Positions 1-7,857 of a DNA stretch of 64,000 nucleotides are shown here, one piece after another; the first letter of the stretch is position 1; the number at the start of each line of letters is the position of its first letter. The stretch spans positions 4,356,501-4,420,500 of the forward strand of contig NZ_OY781114.1 of assembly GCF_963676485.1 (NCBI RefSeq). Direction: 5' to 3'. The notes under the pieces were generated by a model that was not told the origin of the DNA, did no database searches, and saw only the letters and a program-made list of their open reading frames with translations. Source of the stretch: an uncultured Cohaesibacter sp. (GTDB taxonomy: Bacteria > Pseudomonadota > Alphaproteobacteria > Rhizobiales > Cohaesibacteraceae). The position numbers and the translations under genes are program-made.

Positions 1-1
1 C

Positions 2-595
2 GGATATGATCAGGTGTTCGCCGCAAAAGATCTGGCCTACAAAGGCAAGCCTTTCAACTGGATCACTATGCCCGATCAATTCGCCCTGACGGCTTTTGAA
101 CGCCTTGTCAGGCAACCAGCCCGGAAAGCGGGGCACCCTGTCATGGCTGAATTGGCCCTTGTGTCCAGCCACGCCCCCTGGACACCGGTCGCCAAGCTGA
201 TCGACTGGCGGAACGTTGGCGATGGTACCATTTTCAATGAACAAGCTGAGAGCGATCAGTCACCCAAGGTCGTCTGGGCCGACCGCGACAATATCAGGGA
301 TCACTATATCCGGACGATAGATTATTCAATCCAGACGCTTGGAGACTATGTCTCCCGATTTGGAAAAGATGCCATTGTCATCATTCTGGGCGATCATCAA
401 CCCGCGCCCGTGATTACCGGCGAGAATGCGTCTCGTGCCGTACCGGTTCATATCATAAGTCGGGACAAGGCAGTGGTTCGCAGGTTCCAAGACGAGGGGT
501 TTTCCCAAGGGATGACTCCTAAAAAGACTGCGCCAGTGTTGCCTATGGACAGCATGCGAGAGCGCTTGGTGCGTGTCCTCAGTCACTCGGAATGA
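2..595 (+). CDS. sulfatase-fold hydrolase, C-terminal part (5' truncated by window edge)
   Basis: The frame is open from the first bases of the window, so this is the 3' end of a longer gene; the GTG at position 14 is internal. The visible ~197 residues look like the C-terminal half of an alkaline-phosphatase/sulfatase superfamily protein. The segment VIILGDHQPAP (near residue 125 of the visible part) resembles the metal-binding GDHG/GDHQ signature of this fold, and ALVSSHAPW resembles the preceding strand with its conserved His. The N-terminal nucleophile and any membrane helices lie outside the window. Members include membrane phosphoglycerol/phosphoethanolamine transferases and sulfatases, and the substrate cannot be decided from this part. 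It lies upstream of, and co-oriented with, the M15 peptidase gene. Confidence 0.6.
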   Translation, partial: GYDQVFAAKDLAYKGKPFNWITMPDQFALTAFERLVRQPARKAGHPVMAELALVSSHAPWTPVAKLIDWRNVGDGTIFNEQAESDQSPKVVWADRDNIRDHYIRTIDYSIQTLGDYVSRFGKDAIVIILGDHQPAPVITGENASRAVPVHIISRDKAVVRRFQDEGFSQGMTPKKTAPVLPMDSMRERLVRVLSHSE

Positions 596-609
596 AGCAT
601 CGGCTTTAT

Positions 610-630
610 CCCTTTTAATAGCTAAAAGGG
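610..630 (+). terminator. weak stem-loop after the sulfatase-like gene
   Basis: CCCTTTT and AAAAGGG form a perfect 7-bp stem with a 7-nt loop, 15 nt after the stop codon. There is no T-run behind it, so it is at best an inefficient terminator or an mRNA 3'-end structure. Confidence 0.3.
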
Positions 631-761
631 CCGACGAACCAACGAGAGAAGAGCTGCCCAGGCATTTGAGCCCAATAAGGGTGAACCATAACGCGTGTCG
701 GGAGCACTCACTCGTGACAACCATGCCGTATATGGCCTGATGGAAACCACGAGAGGGGCTC

Positions 762-866
762 ATGCGCAAGACTTACGCCGACAAGCCGAAGGGCAGAAAT
801 TTGCTGGACGCTATAGCAATTATGATCAGCCGAAACGATTTCTCTGGCAGGCTCCAGTTACCATGA
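762..866 (+). CDS. small 34-residue ORF coupled to the M15 peptidase gene
   Basis: An ATG at 762 sits 4 nt behind a good ribosome-binding site (GAGAGGGG, 751-758) and opens a 34-codon frame that starts MRKTYADKPKG, contains NLLDAIAIMISRND and ends in QLP. Its TGA (864-866) overlaps the ATG of the peptidase gene (863-865) as ATGA, the usual arrangement for translational coupling. The peptide is basic at the N-terminus, with a short hydrophobic stretch. No family is recognised. It may be a real small protein or only a leader that brings ribosomes to the downstream start, which has no clear ribosome-binding site of its own. Confidence 0.4.
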   Translation: MRKTYADKPKGRNLLDAIAIMISRNDFSGRLQLP

Positions 867-1693
867 TCCGTATCTTTTCAGCACTGCTGATTGCCATAGC
901 GATATCCATTACACCTTTGACCTGGCATTTTGGAAAACTGTATTTCGAGCCGACACAGCCTGAGCAGGTTGTCCCCCGTGACGATACTGCACTCAGAGTA
1001 GAAATAGATGCCTTGCGCAATCACGTGCGCGAGCTACAAACCCGGATTGATGGTCTGGATGCGCGCCTGTCACTTGGGCTTCGCAGCGATGCAAAAGATG
1101 ATGTGCCCGCAAGCGAAGGCATTGCGCCTGCGTCAGACAGCCTCAAGGATTCTTTTGCTAAGGTCGTGCTGATTGCTGATCGCCGCAACGCCAACAACGG
1201 CCTGAGAATCGCCTCGCCATCTTTTCTTTCGAACCTACTTGGATTGCCACGCGAAAACCTGACCGATGATTGCCAACAGGCAACCAATCCCAAGCTAGCT
1301 ACTCTGCTCAAAACCGAAGATGTCGGGCCGATTCAAGCCAGGATGCTGGAACCCGCCCTCATTTCTCTTCGACAGGTTTTTGCCAATGTGCAGGTTTTCG
1401 AACCTGAGCTTTACACACGGATCAAAAGCGCTGGCTCACTTTGCGTAAGACGTATTCGGGGATCGGCCAGCTCAGCCTCCGCCCATGCCTACGGTTTGGC
1501 GCTGGACATCAATATTGATGGTGTGCTCGATAGCCTGGACGATGGCAAGACGCAGCTCGGTCTTATCCTGCTGGCTGACTTCTTCAAGAAGGAAGGCTGG
1601 ATCTGGGGCGCAGGGTTTGGACGCGAGGACTCCATGCATTTCGAGGTCAGTCGCGAAAAGCTGCAACAGTGGCGAAGATTGGGTGAAATCTAA
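863..1693 (+). CDS. membrane-anchored M15-family peptidase (D,D-/L,D-carboxypeptidase-like)
   Basis: The 276-residue product begins with an uncleaved signal anchor (MIRIFSALLIAIAISI...). A short helical, charged stretch follows (residues ~35-65), then a C-terminal domain with the zinc-peptidase signatures SAHAYGLALDIN (SxHxxGxAxD) and DSMHFEVS (HxE-type), preceded by WIWGAGFG. These are the metal and catalytic motifs of the M15 (VanY/CwlK-like) peptidases, which trim peptidoglycan peptides in the periplasm. The frame is open upstream to a GTG at 695, but ATG 863 is preferred: it gives a normal signal anchor and overlaps the stop of a small ORF with a strong ribosome-binding site. The gene is convergent with the T6SS operon, with its stop 45 nt from the end of the last T6SS gene. 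A housekeeping cell-wall role is the simplest reading. Confidence 0.75.
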   Translation: MIRIFSALLIAIAISITPLTWHFGKLYFEPTQPEQVVPRDDTALRVEIDALRNHVRELQTRIDGLDARLSLGLRSDAKDDVPASEGIAPASDSLKDSFAKVVLIADRRNANNGLRIASPSFLSNLLGLPRENLTDDCQQATNPKLATLLKTEDVGPIQARMLEPALISLRQVFANVQVFEPELYTRIKSAGSLCVRRIRGSASSASAHAYGLALDINIDGVLDSLDDGKTQLGLILLADFFKKEGWIWGAGFGREDSMHFEVSREKLQQWRRLGEI

Positions 1694-1737
1694 CGACACC
1701 TCACTCGGGAAGCGATAGTCAAAGACCTTTTATAGGA

Positions 1738-2850
1738 CTATGCAAAAGGGCAGTGACCGCACATGTCGAACGGGTCAATCTCCAGCACTTTTTGAAAGGA
1801 CCCACTAAGGGCCTGCGTGAGATTGAGAAACGGGGTTATCGCCAAATCAGGAGGCGAAAAACTGGCGTCAAAGGTCACCATGGCCATAGCTGTCCCCTGA
1901 GCAGCTTCCATTCCCAATTGAATTGCTTCCAGAGCCGGCAGGCTTTCAAGTTTTGCATTGAGCGCCAATGGCTCGAGAGGAGGCAGCGGCATAGAAAAGC
2001 CATTCCAGACCGCCAGCATTGTCTCGATACGATCAAGCATCCATGGACCGAAGGCATCAGGGCCAAAAGCCTCTTCGATCGTATCCAGAGACTGAATGAC
2101 CAATGCCAGCTTTTGTAGTTTGGGGAACTGCACAGCCAGTTTTGGCGGGGTCAGTGCCGCAAGATTTGACATATAGCCAGACATCATCTCAAAGCTTCCG
2201 GGTTCGCTCAGGGGTGGCAGGCTCAATGTTTCATTCAGTGTCATGATATTGGGTATCAATGCCACGGTTCTCGCCATGGAAACCTGAGGTGACGTCAGGG
2301 CAAAGTTGAAATGCGGGAAAGCGCCCTGCGGATATTGAGGTAAGGCGTCTACGGCAAAGGGATCAATTCCCATGGATTGAAGGTCGAGTGTCAGCCGCGC
2401 GATATTTGCGAAATTGAGGAGCGGTTCCATCCGGAAGGATGTTAGCCGGCCAAGGCGTGGCCAGACATTCCTTTCTATGCTCTGGGCTGTTTCCGCCATT
2501 TCCATTTCCAATGCAGGAAGGTCATCGAGCGAAAAAGTTTCCGAGAGCATCGATAGGGTTTGCGCCAGCAAAAGCAAAGGCATGCTGCCAAGATTTAGGG
2601 GCGGTAAGCCAGATCTGTTGAACGCCATACCGAAAAGCGGCTTTCCGCCGAAATATAAAGGCGGCAAAACTGAAGGATCAAACCCGGTGGCAATTTGCAT
2701 ATCCAGCCGGTTCTCAGGCGTAAGAGATGGCAACGCCGCCCCCAATGCCATCGACAGAGGCGGCGGCGGAAGCATTGGCAAAATCCCCATGTGGAGGCTC
2801 TTTTGCACTTCCGTAACGGAGGACTCGCAGAAACAAGGCATTGTGTTCAA
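1738..2850 (-). CDS. uncharacterised repeat protein, last gene of the T6SS operon
   Basis: The product has 370 residues and no recognised domain. It is rich in Leu, Pro and Met and low in Lys/Arg. By eye it contains about three imperfect ~100-residue repeats: each has a Leu/Pro segment (SGLPPLNLGSMPL; LSLPPLSEPG; SMPLPPLEPLAL), an ETFSLDDLPALE/ESLPALEA-like helix, and an amphipathic segment ending in ...IDPF or ...PDAF. Cys pairs lie at both ends (CFC near the N-terminus; CGHC 4 residues before the C-terminus). No signal peptide is evident. The start overlaps the phosphatase stop by 4 nt (ATGA), so it belongs to the T6SS operon. The position suggests a T6SS accessory or cargo protein, but no toxin motif or immunity partner is visible. 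Confidence 0.65.
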   Translation of the reverse strand: MNTMPCFCESSVTEVQKSLHMGILPMLPPPPLSMALGAALPSLTPENRLDMQIATGFDPSVLPPLYFGGKPLFGMAFNRSGLPPLNLGSMPLLLLAQTLSMLSETFSLDDLPALEMEMAETAQSIERNVWPRLGRLTSFRMEPLLNFANIARLTLDLQSMGIDPFAVDALPQYPQGAFPHFNFALTSPQVSMARTVALIPNIMTLNETLSLPPLSEPGSFEMMSGYMSNLAALTPPKLAVQFPKLQKLALVIQSLDTIEEAFGPDAFGPWMLDRIETMLAVWNGFSMPLPPLEPLALNAKLESLPALEAIQLGMEAAQGTAMAMVTFDASFSPPDLAITPFLNLTQALSGSFQKVLEIDPFDMCGHCPFA

Positions 2851-3584
2851 ACCTCAACAACAATTATGGAAACATTGTCCGAGGCACCGGCATCAAGAGC
2901 GAATTGCAGAAGGTCATTGCTAACAGATTCAATCGGACTTTCAGAAAGATAGCGAAGCAGAACACGCTCGTTCGCATATTTTGACAGCCCGTCTGAACAA
3001 AGCAGGAAGCGGTCACCGGAGCGTATTTCGCCGCGACGTTTGTCTATTTCGAGAATATCATTCACGCCAACCGCCCGCGTGATCTGGTTCGATTGCGGAT
3101 GGTTCTCGGCTTCTTTCCAAGTCAGGTAGCCCTGCTCGACAAGTTCGCCCACAACCGAATGATCCGAGCTGATGATTTCGATTTCGCCATCACGATAGCG
3201 ATAAAGACGACTGTCTCCTACCCAGAGGCAAAGGAAATTGGTTTGTGACAAAGCGAGAAGCACTGCCGTTGCGCCTATGGTTCCCAGAGATCGACGTGTG
3301 GCCTCGGCCTTGATTTCGTTGTGGGCCTGATAAAGCGCCTGCCGAGCTTTGCGCATCACGTCCGCCGGCTCCAGATCATTGGCAAGCAACTGGAGTGCTT
3401 GAACAACTGTGTGACTGGCAAAATCACCTGCTACATGCCCTCCCATGCCGTCGGAAATGGCCCATAGATCGAGTTCCGGCCGCGAAAGAATAGCGTCCTC
3501 ATTTACCTTTCTCACCAAGCCGGTATGGGTAATGGCACTGCTCTTTCTTACAGGCTGTTCAGGTTTAGGATACATGTTTGTCAT
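2847..3584 (-). CDS. pppA: T6SS-associated PP2C-family Ser/Thr phosphatase (PppA/TagG type)
   Basis: This is a 245-residue PPM/PP2C phosphatase with the expected ordered motifs: GLVRKVNEDAIL (residues ~22-33), SDGMGGHVAG (metal-binding Asp and Gly), GDSRLYRY, SDGLSKY and the C-terminal SDNVSIIVVEV. It is expected to reverse phosphorylation by the operon's Ser/Thr kinase (31115-32473) and so switch T6SS assembly off. The chosen ATG overlaps the tagF stop by 4 nt and has AGGGA 5 nt upstream; an in-frame ATG at 3614 would lengthen the overlap to 34 nt. It has no membrane segment, so it is cytoplasmic. Together with the kinase and the FHA protein it completes the threonine phosphorylation circuit known from Pseudomonas-type systems. 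Confidence 0.9.
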   Translation of the reverse strand: MTNMYPKPEQPVRKSSAITHTGLVRKVNEDAILSRPELDLWAISDGMGGHVAGDFASHTVVQALQLLANDLEPADVMRKARQALYQAHNEIKAEATRRSLGTIGATAVLLALSQTNFLCLWVGDSRLYRYRDGEIEIISSDHSVVGELVEQGYLTWKEAENHPQSNQITRAVGVNDILEIDKRRGEIRSGDRFLLCSDGLSKYANERVLLRYLSESPIESVSNDLLQFALDAGASDNVSIIVVEV

Positions 3585-4279
3585 GGTTTCCCTGTCGGGC
3601 TTGGGGTGCCCCATATAGGCGCATTCAGGTTGAATATGACTTTTGCCATTTCAGTCCCACTCGGCATCTGAGATGTCAGAAGAATGCGGTTTTCTTCATC
3701 ATGTGATGAGATCCAAAGCGTTGCCTGTTCATGCTGTTTCAACCCGTCAAGGGCTTCTTCCTCACGCCCTTTAAAAAGGAGAGGCAAATTGCTCTTTTGC
3801 GTCCCACTCTCCAGATTAGACGATATGAGATCTTCCGCAGACACTTGGTGAAGAGCTTGCCGCAAAAAATCCAACGTTGCATCCTCTTCCAGCATCGCCA
3901 ATGCGGCCGCTTCCAATGCTGGAAAAACCGGTGCGAGGCTCTTGTAGATGACCCACGCGAGATCTTCGGCTTCCATCGCGAGGCAGAGCGGGAACGGGCG
4001 ACCAACCCTATCCACGCTCGGCATAACAATTCCAGCGACAGCATGGCTGCCACAAATGCCAGAGGACAAAGCAAACCGCCAGATTGGCGCCGACATGTAG
4101 CAGCTCACCCATTGATCCTGAAGCGCCTCCTGTCCGGTTATCATTAAATCCTGTAGCCAGAGGTCCCATGCCTGGACAAAGCCGGGTGACAATCCAGATT
4201 GAACAAAGTCTCCAACAAAGGGAACCTTGCCATACCATCCAAAAGCGCTTTCCCTATTCATCACAACGAACTCGGACAT
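3581..4279 (-). CDS. tagF: T6SS-associated protein TagF
   Basis: The 232-residue product starts MSEFVVMNRES and continues with AFGWYGKVPFVGDFV, the typical TagF opening (G-[FW]-[YF]-GK-x-P-x-x-GDF). PSVDRVGRPFPLCLA follows, also characteristic. In P. aeruginosa TagF blocks T6SS assembly post-translationally, acting in parallel with the phosphorylation circuit. Start 4279 has AAGGG 6 nt upstream. A second ATG at 4261 would join the tssM stop as TGATG, but lacks a comparable ribosome-binding site. Here tagF and pppA are separate genes, whereas some organisms fuse them. The gene overlaps tssM by 19 nt. Confidence 0.92.
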   Translation of the reverse strand: MSEFVVMNRESAFGWYGKVPFVGDFVQSGLSPGFVQAWDLWLQDLMITGQEALQDQWVSCYMSAPIWRFALSSGICGSHAVAGIVMPSVDRVGRPFPLCLAMEAEDLAWVIYKSLAPVFPALEAAALAMLEEDATLDFLRQALHQVSAEDLISSNLESGTQKSNLPLLFKGREEEALDGLKQHEQATLWISSHDEENRILLTSQMPSGTEMAKVIFNLNAPIWGTPSPTGKP

Positions 4280-7200
4280 GAGAAGCCCTTGAGAGCCGAG
4301 ATGGTGAATGGGTTCAGGGCCGAACCTGCCCGGATCTGGAAGATTGCGATCCGGCCGCCAATATTGAAGATCACGCTGTTGCGATCCGTCACGTTGGTTC
4401 GTCGGATTTCCGCTGTATCGAGCAATCGGAACCATCCCCATGGACCATCTCTCTGGATGTCGTTCTTGATGTTGGCCTGCGAGGGGGTAAAGGCTACGCG
4501 ATTGCGGCGTGGTCCATTTTGTCCAGGCCACGTGATCGGAGTCACTTCTGGTGGCCCGTGCGCATAGATGACCGGTTGTCCGTCAATCTCAACCGTCACC
4601 TGCTCTATATTGGGGTCAAGAGCGACCGGCGTGACATCGAATGTGATCGCAGGAAGGCCGGAGGATAGAAAAAAGCTATCCCGGATTTCAGTGGCCTTCT
4701 GAAACTGGGCGATAACGGAGTTTGAAATACCGATATCGACACCATTCACGCGTTTGAGGCGCCACGGATTGGAGGCGGTATCGACAAATTGAGCGAGATT
4801 TTCATTGAAGAACTTGTCTATCAAGCCGCTCGGCGCAAAGAGCCGACCAAAATCCTGCAAGGCCACGTCTGCCTTCGCCTGCCGATTGAACGGATAGCGC
4901 CCCTTGATTGCCTTGGTGCAGAAGGGGAGCACCTGAGCCTGCCATTTGGCATTGATATCAGCGCGTGCACCGCCAACCGCCGCGCCAGATGAGGCTGCGA
5001 CAACCTGCGTTGCCCAGCGTTGCAAGGGGTTTGGCAGGCGTGTCGTAGCTGCTTGCAATTCTGCGGCAGCATTGCCATTCTTGCCGACAAGAGCAGCCCC
5101 CGTATTCTGGCCAAGCGAAAGACGGTTCAGCTCGTTGAAGATATCCCCCATCCGGGAGATCACCTCATCCAATTCCGAAGGGGCCCCTTCAGGACTATCA
5201 ACCAGCGCATGCAAGTCGGCAAAACGCTGCTCGACAAATTGCCCCGGTTGTTGTGCCCCTGCCTCATCGGTGCCGGTGTTGGTCGCGGCCCCCAAGGCGT
5301 TGAAAATGGCCTGACCGTCGGAATCAAGCGACTGACGTATCTTGTCCTTTACGATGCTGGACGCCTCTGAACCGACTTTACCAGCGACGATCTGGCTTTG
5401 AGGTGCGGTGGTCAGTTTGGTTTCTGACGAGACTGCTTTCAGGATATTGCGGATCGGAGATGCCGGACCGGAGAGAATGTTGATGACCTGAGTTGCCCGC
5501 CCGATGCTTTCCATCGGTATGATATCAATATCCCCCAGAAGCTGGTCATATTGGGTAACATAGTCACTTTCATAAAGAGCCAGCACATCACGTCCCAGTG
5601 TTTTCAATGCTTCCGGTGTCACCTCTTCAGCACGGGAACCGAGCACCAGATTCTCGAACTTTGCCCTCTCGCCAACAGTTGCCAGTTTTGGCAGGAAATA
5701 GGTTAGGAAGCCTTTGCGCGTATAGATGCCATCAACACCGGAACTCAACGGTCTACCTGATGGACGAAGCATCACGCGAGAAACCGCAGGGCCTCCAACA
5801 TCTGTAATCCGCAAGGGCGCGAGTAGCTTGGCTGGTGGGGCATTGATGATGCCCTTATAGATGCGCTCGGCCAGAGGTGTTTCGGCAAGTAGAGCCTGAA
5901 TCTGTTCGACCAAGGGACCATCAAGGGCAATCTGCTGCATGGGTTGATGGATCATTGCATCCAGATGACCTAGCAAATCACTTTGCAGTTGCTCGTCACC
6001 TGAAAAGGCTAAGGCCCAGTCTGCCTTCATCCACTGCTCCACTGTCTCTGCATCCATGGGACCTTGCAAGCCGAGCATGAGATAGACCTTGAGCGCTTCA
6101 AACAACAGATCCGGATTGTTCATGTTGGCCTGCATCTGTTCTTCCAGCCGAAATAGTAAACGGGGAAGAAGCATTGTGTTGAGGGCATTGCGATAGGTCT
6201 GGGCGGTTTCCGTCCCGATTGCATCTCCCTGAAAGAGGCCAAATGTGAGCTCTATCGGTGGTTCGGCATCACTGGCAGCAGGATTGCCCGGCAGGTCGCG
6301 CAAAATGTTGAGCGCAGGTGCTGTAGCGGCAATATCGGCGTCAGAAATCGGACTACGGGGAATCTGCTCGGATTTCTTGCTGAAAGAATCCACCTGAGCA
6401 CTCGCCGAGGAGATCAGGGCCTTGTTGCCGAAGAAGCTGTTGCCAAGCGCCGCTCCGGTTGCCCCTAATGCAAGGATGCTGGCTGTGATCGCAGCCCCCT
6501 TGATCCAGCGATATCGCCTTTCGACCTTGTCATTGTTTGAAACCAGACCGGATTCCTTGAAGATGACTCCGGTCAGCAAACGGGTGAGGAAGTAGCTGCG
6601 GCCTTGTCCCCTTCCCGTTCCAATTGCCTGTCGACCGATGCCGAACTCTCGCGCCATGCCCATCATGAGGCGATCTATGGGAGTGCCCTCTTGCGTGCCA
6701 GAGGTAAAATAGACCCCGCGCAGGAACTGGTTGTCTTCGTAGCGGCTTTCCTGAAAGATGTCGCCAAGAAATGACTTGGCAACCGAGCGCAGAGAGGCAA
6801 TCTGGTTTGGAAAACCGGAAATAAGACTGCGACGTTGATAATCTGTTTCCGCCTGCATCCGCTCAAGACTTCTATTGGAAAGCCGCGACAGCAAGCGATC
6901 GAATTCTTTTTCGAACCCGGCGAGCAGATCGTCTGTTGGATTGCTCTTTTCATAGGGCAGTGTGAAACCCCATACTTGCGCTCGTTCTTCCGAGCCGAGA
7001 TTGTCGAAAAACTCCTGAAATCCGGCAATCAGGTCCGCCTTGGTGAACATGATATAAATGGGAAAACGCACGCCAAGCCGCTCGCGCAACTCATGAAGAC
7101 GGGTTCGAATAGCGCGAGCATGAGCCCGGCGGGAGTCTTCGTCTAGCATGGATAGGTCTGAAAGGCTGATAGAGACGATGGCTCCGTTGATTGGCTGCCT

Positions 7201-7854
7201 TTTGCGATATTTCTTGAGCATGTCAAGGAATCCGGTCCATGCCCTAGCGTCAGCGTCCTGATTGCTGTCCTGGGTCGTGTAGCGACCGGCTGTGTCCAGC
7301 AAGACTGCTTCATTGGTGAACCACCAATCGCAGTAGCGCGTACCGCCAACGCCGCCAATCGGCGTTTTCCCAATGCTCTCGGCAAGAGGAAATTTAAGGC
7401 CGGAATTAACGATAGCAGTCGTTTTGCCAGCTCCTGGAGGGCCGATAATCACATACCAGGGAAGCTGGTAGAGCGGAACCGAGCCAAAGCGTCCTCCTAG
7501 TTTGGATTTGCGCAGAAAAGCAAGCGCCTCATTCATGCGGCTTTTGAGTTCGTCCAGCTCGGCTTTGACGGTTTCATCTTCTTTTGATGCAGGACTTGCG
7601 TTGTTGCGAGTGATCGCTTGCGCCATTTCCTGATCTTTGTTGCTACGACGCAATTGGATGACCAATATAGCAATGATCAGCCCTGCCAGAATGATGCCGA
7701 TCGCGATGATCCGCGAACTGACGAGATCAAACGGCCGCAAAGAGCCAATTGCCAGAAGAGGCCCCAGATACCATATGGCAAATGCCATGATCAGGCTGAA
7801 CACTATCAACACAGTGAAGATATTGAAGAGATAGGATCGTGCGGTCTTAAGCAT
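4261..7854 (-). CDS. tssM: T6SS membrane-complex protein TssM (IcmF)
   Basis: This 1197-residue inner-membrane protein forms the trans-envelope channel with TssL and TssJ. Two N-terminal membrane helices lie at residues ~8-35 and ~48-67. A cytoplasmic NTPase-like domain follows, with a Walker A GPPGAGKTT at residues 138-146 and DTAGRYTT downstream. A third membrane helix around residues 450-470 (ITASILALGATGAALG) precedes the large periplasmic part, which ends in the conserved β-rich C-terminal domain that contacts TssJ (RDGPWGWFRLLD). Length and layout are normal for the family and Walker A is intact, which is not true of all TssM proteins. It is separated from tssL by 3 nt. Confidence 0.97.
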   Translation of the reverse strand: MLKTARSYLFNIFTVLIVFSLIMAFAIWYLGPLLAIGSLRPFDLVSSRIIAIGIILAGLIIAILVIQLRRSNKDQEMAQAITRNNASPASKEDETVKAELDELKSRMNEALAFLRKSKLGGRFGSVPLYQLPWYVIIGPPGAGKTTAIVNSGLKFPLAESIGKTPIGGVGGTRYCDWWFTNEAVLLDTAGRYTTQDSNQDADARAWTGFLDMLKKYRKRQPINGAIVSISLSDLSMLDEDSRRAHARAIRTRLHELRERLGVRFPIYIMFTKADLIAGFQEFFDNLGSEERAQVWGFTLPYEKSNPTDDLLAGFEKEFDRLLSRLSNRSLERMQAETDYQRRSLISGFPNQIASLRSVAKSFLGDIFQESRYEDNQFLRGVYFTSGTQEGTPIDRLMMGMAREFGIGRQAIGTGRGQGRSYFLTRLLTGVIFKESGLVSNNDKVERRYRWIKGAAITASILALGATGAALGNSFFGNKALISSASAQVDSFSKKSEQIPRSPISDADIAATAPALNILRDLPGNPAASDAEPPIELTFGLFQGDAIGTETAQTYRNALNTMLLPRLLFRLEEQMQANMNNPDLLFEALKVYLMLGLQGPMDAETVEQWMKADWALAFSGDEQLQSDLLGHLDAMIHQPMQQIALDGPLVEQIQALLAETPLAERIYKGIINAPPAKLLAPLRITDVGGPAVSRVMLRPSGRPLSSGVDGIYTRKGFLTYFLPKLATVGERAKFENLVLGSRAEEVTPEALKTLGRDVLALYESDYVTQYDQLLGDIDIIPMESIGRATQVINILSGPASPIRNILKAVSSETKLTTAPQSQIVAGKVGSEASSIVKDKIRQSLDSDGQAIFNALGAATNTGTDEAGAQQPGQFVEQRFADLHALVDSPEGAPSELDEVISRMGDIFNELNRLSLGQNTGAALVGKNGNAAAELQAATTRLPNPLQRWATQVVAASSGAAVGGARADINAKWQAQVLPFCTKAIKGRYPFNRQAKADVALQDFGRLFAPSGLIDKFFNENLAQFVDTASNPWRLKRVNGVDIGISNSVIAQFQKATEIRDSFFLSSGLPAITFDVTPVALDPNIEQVTVEIDGQPVIYAHGPPEVTPITWPGQNGPRRNRVAFTPSQANIKNDIQRDGPWGWFRLLDTAEIRRTNVTDRNSVIFNIGGRIAIFQIRAGSALNPFTISALKGFSCPSSL

Positions 7855-7857
7855 GGC

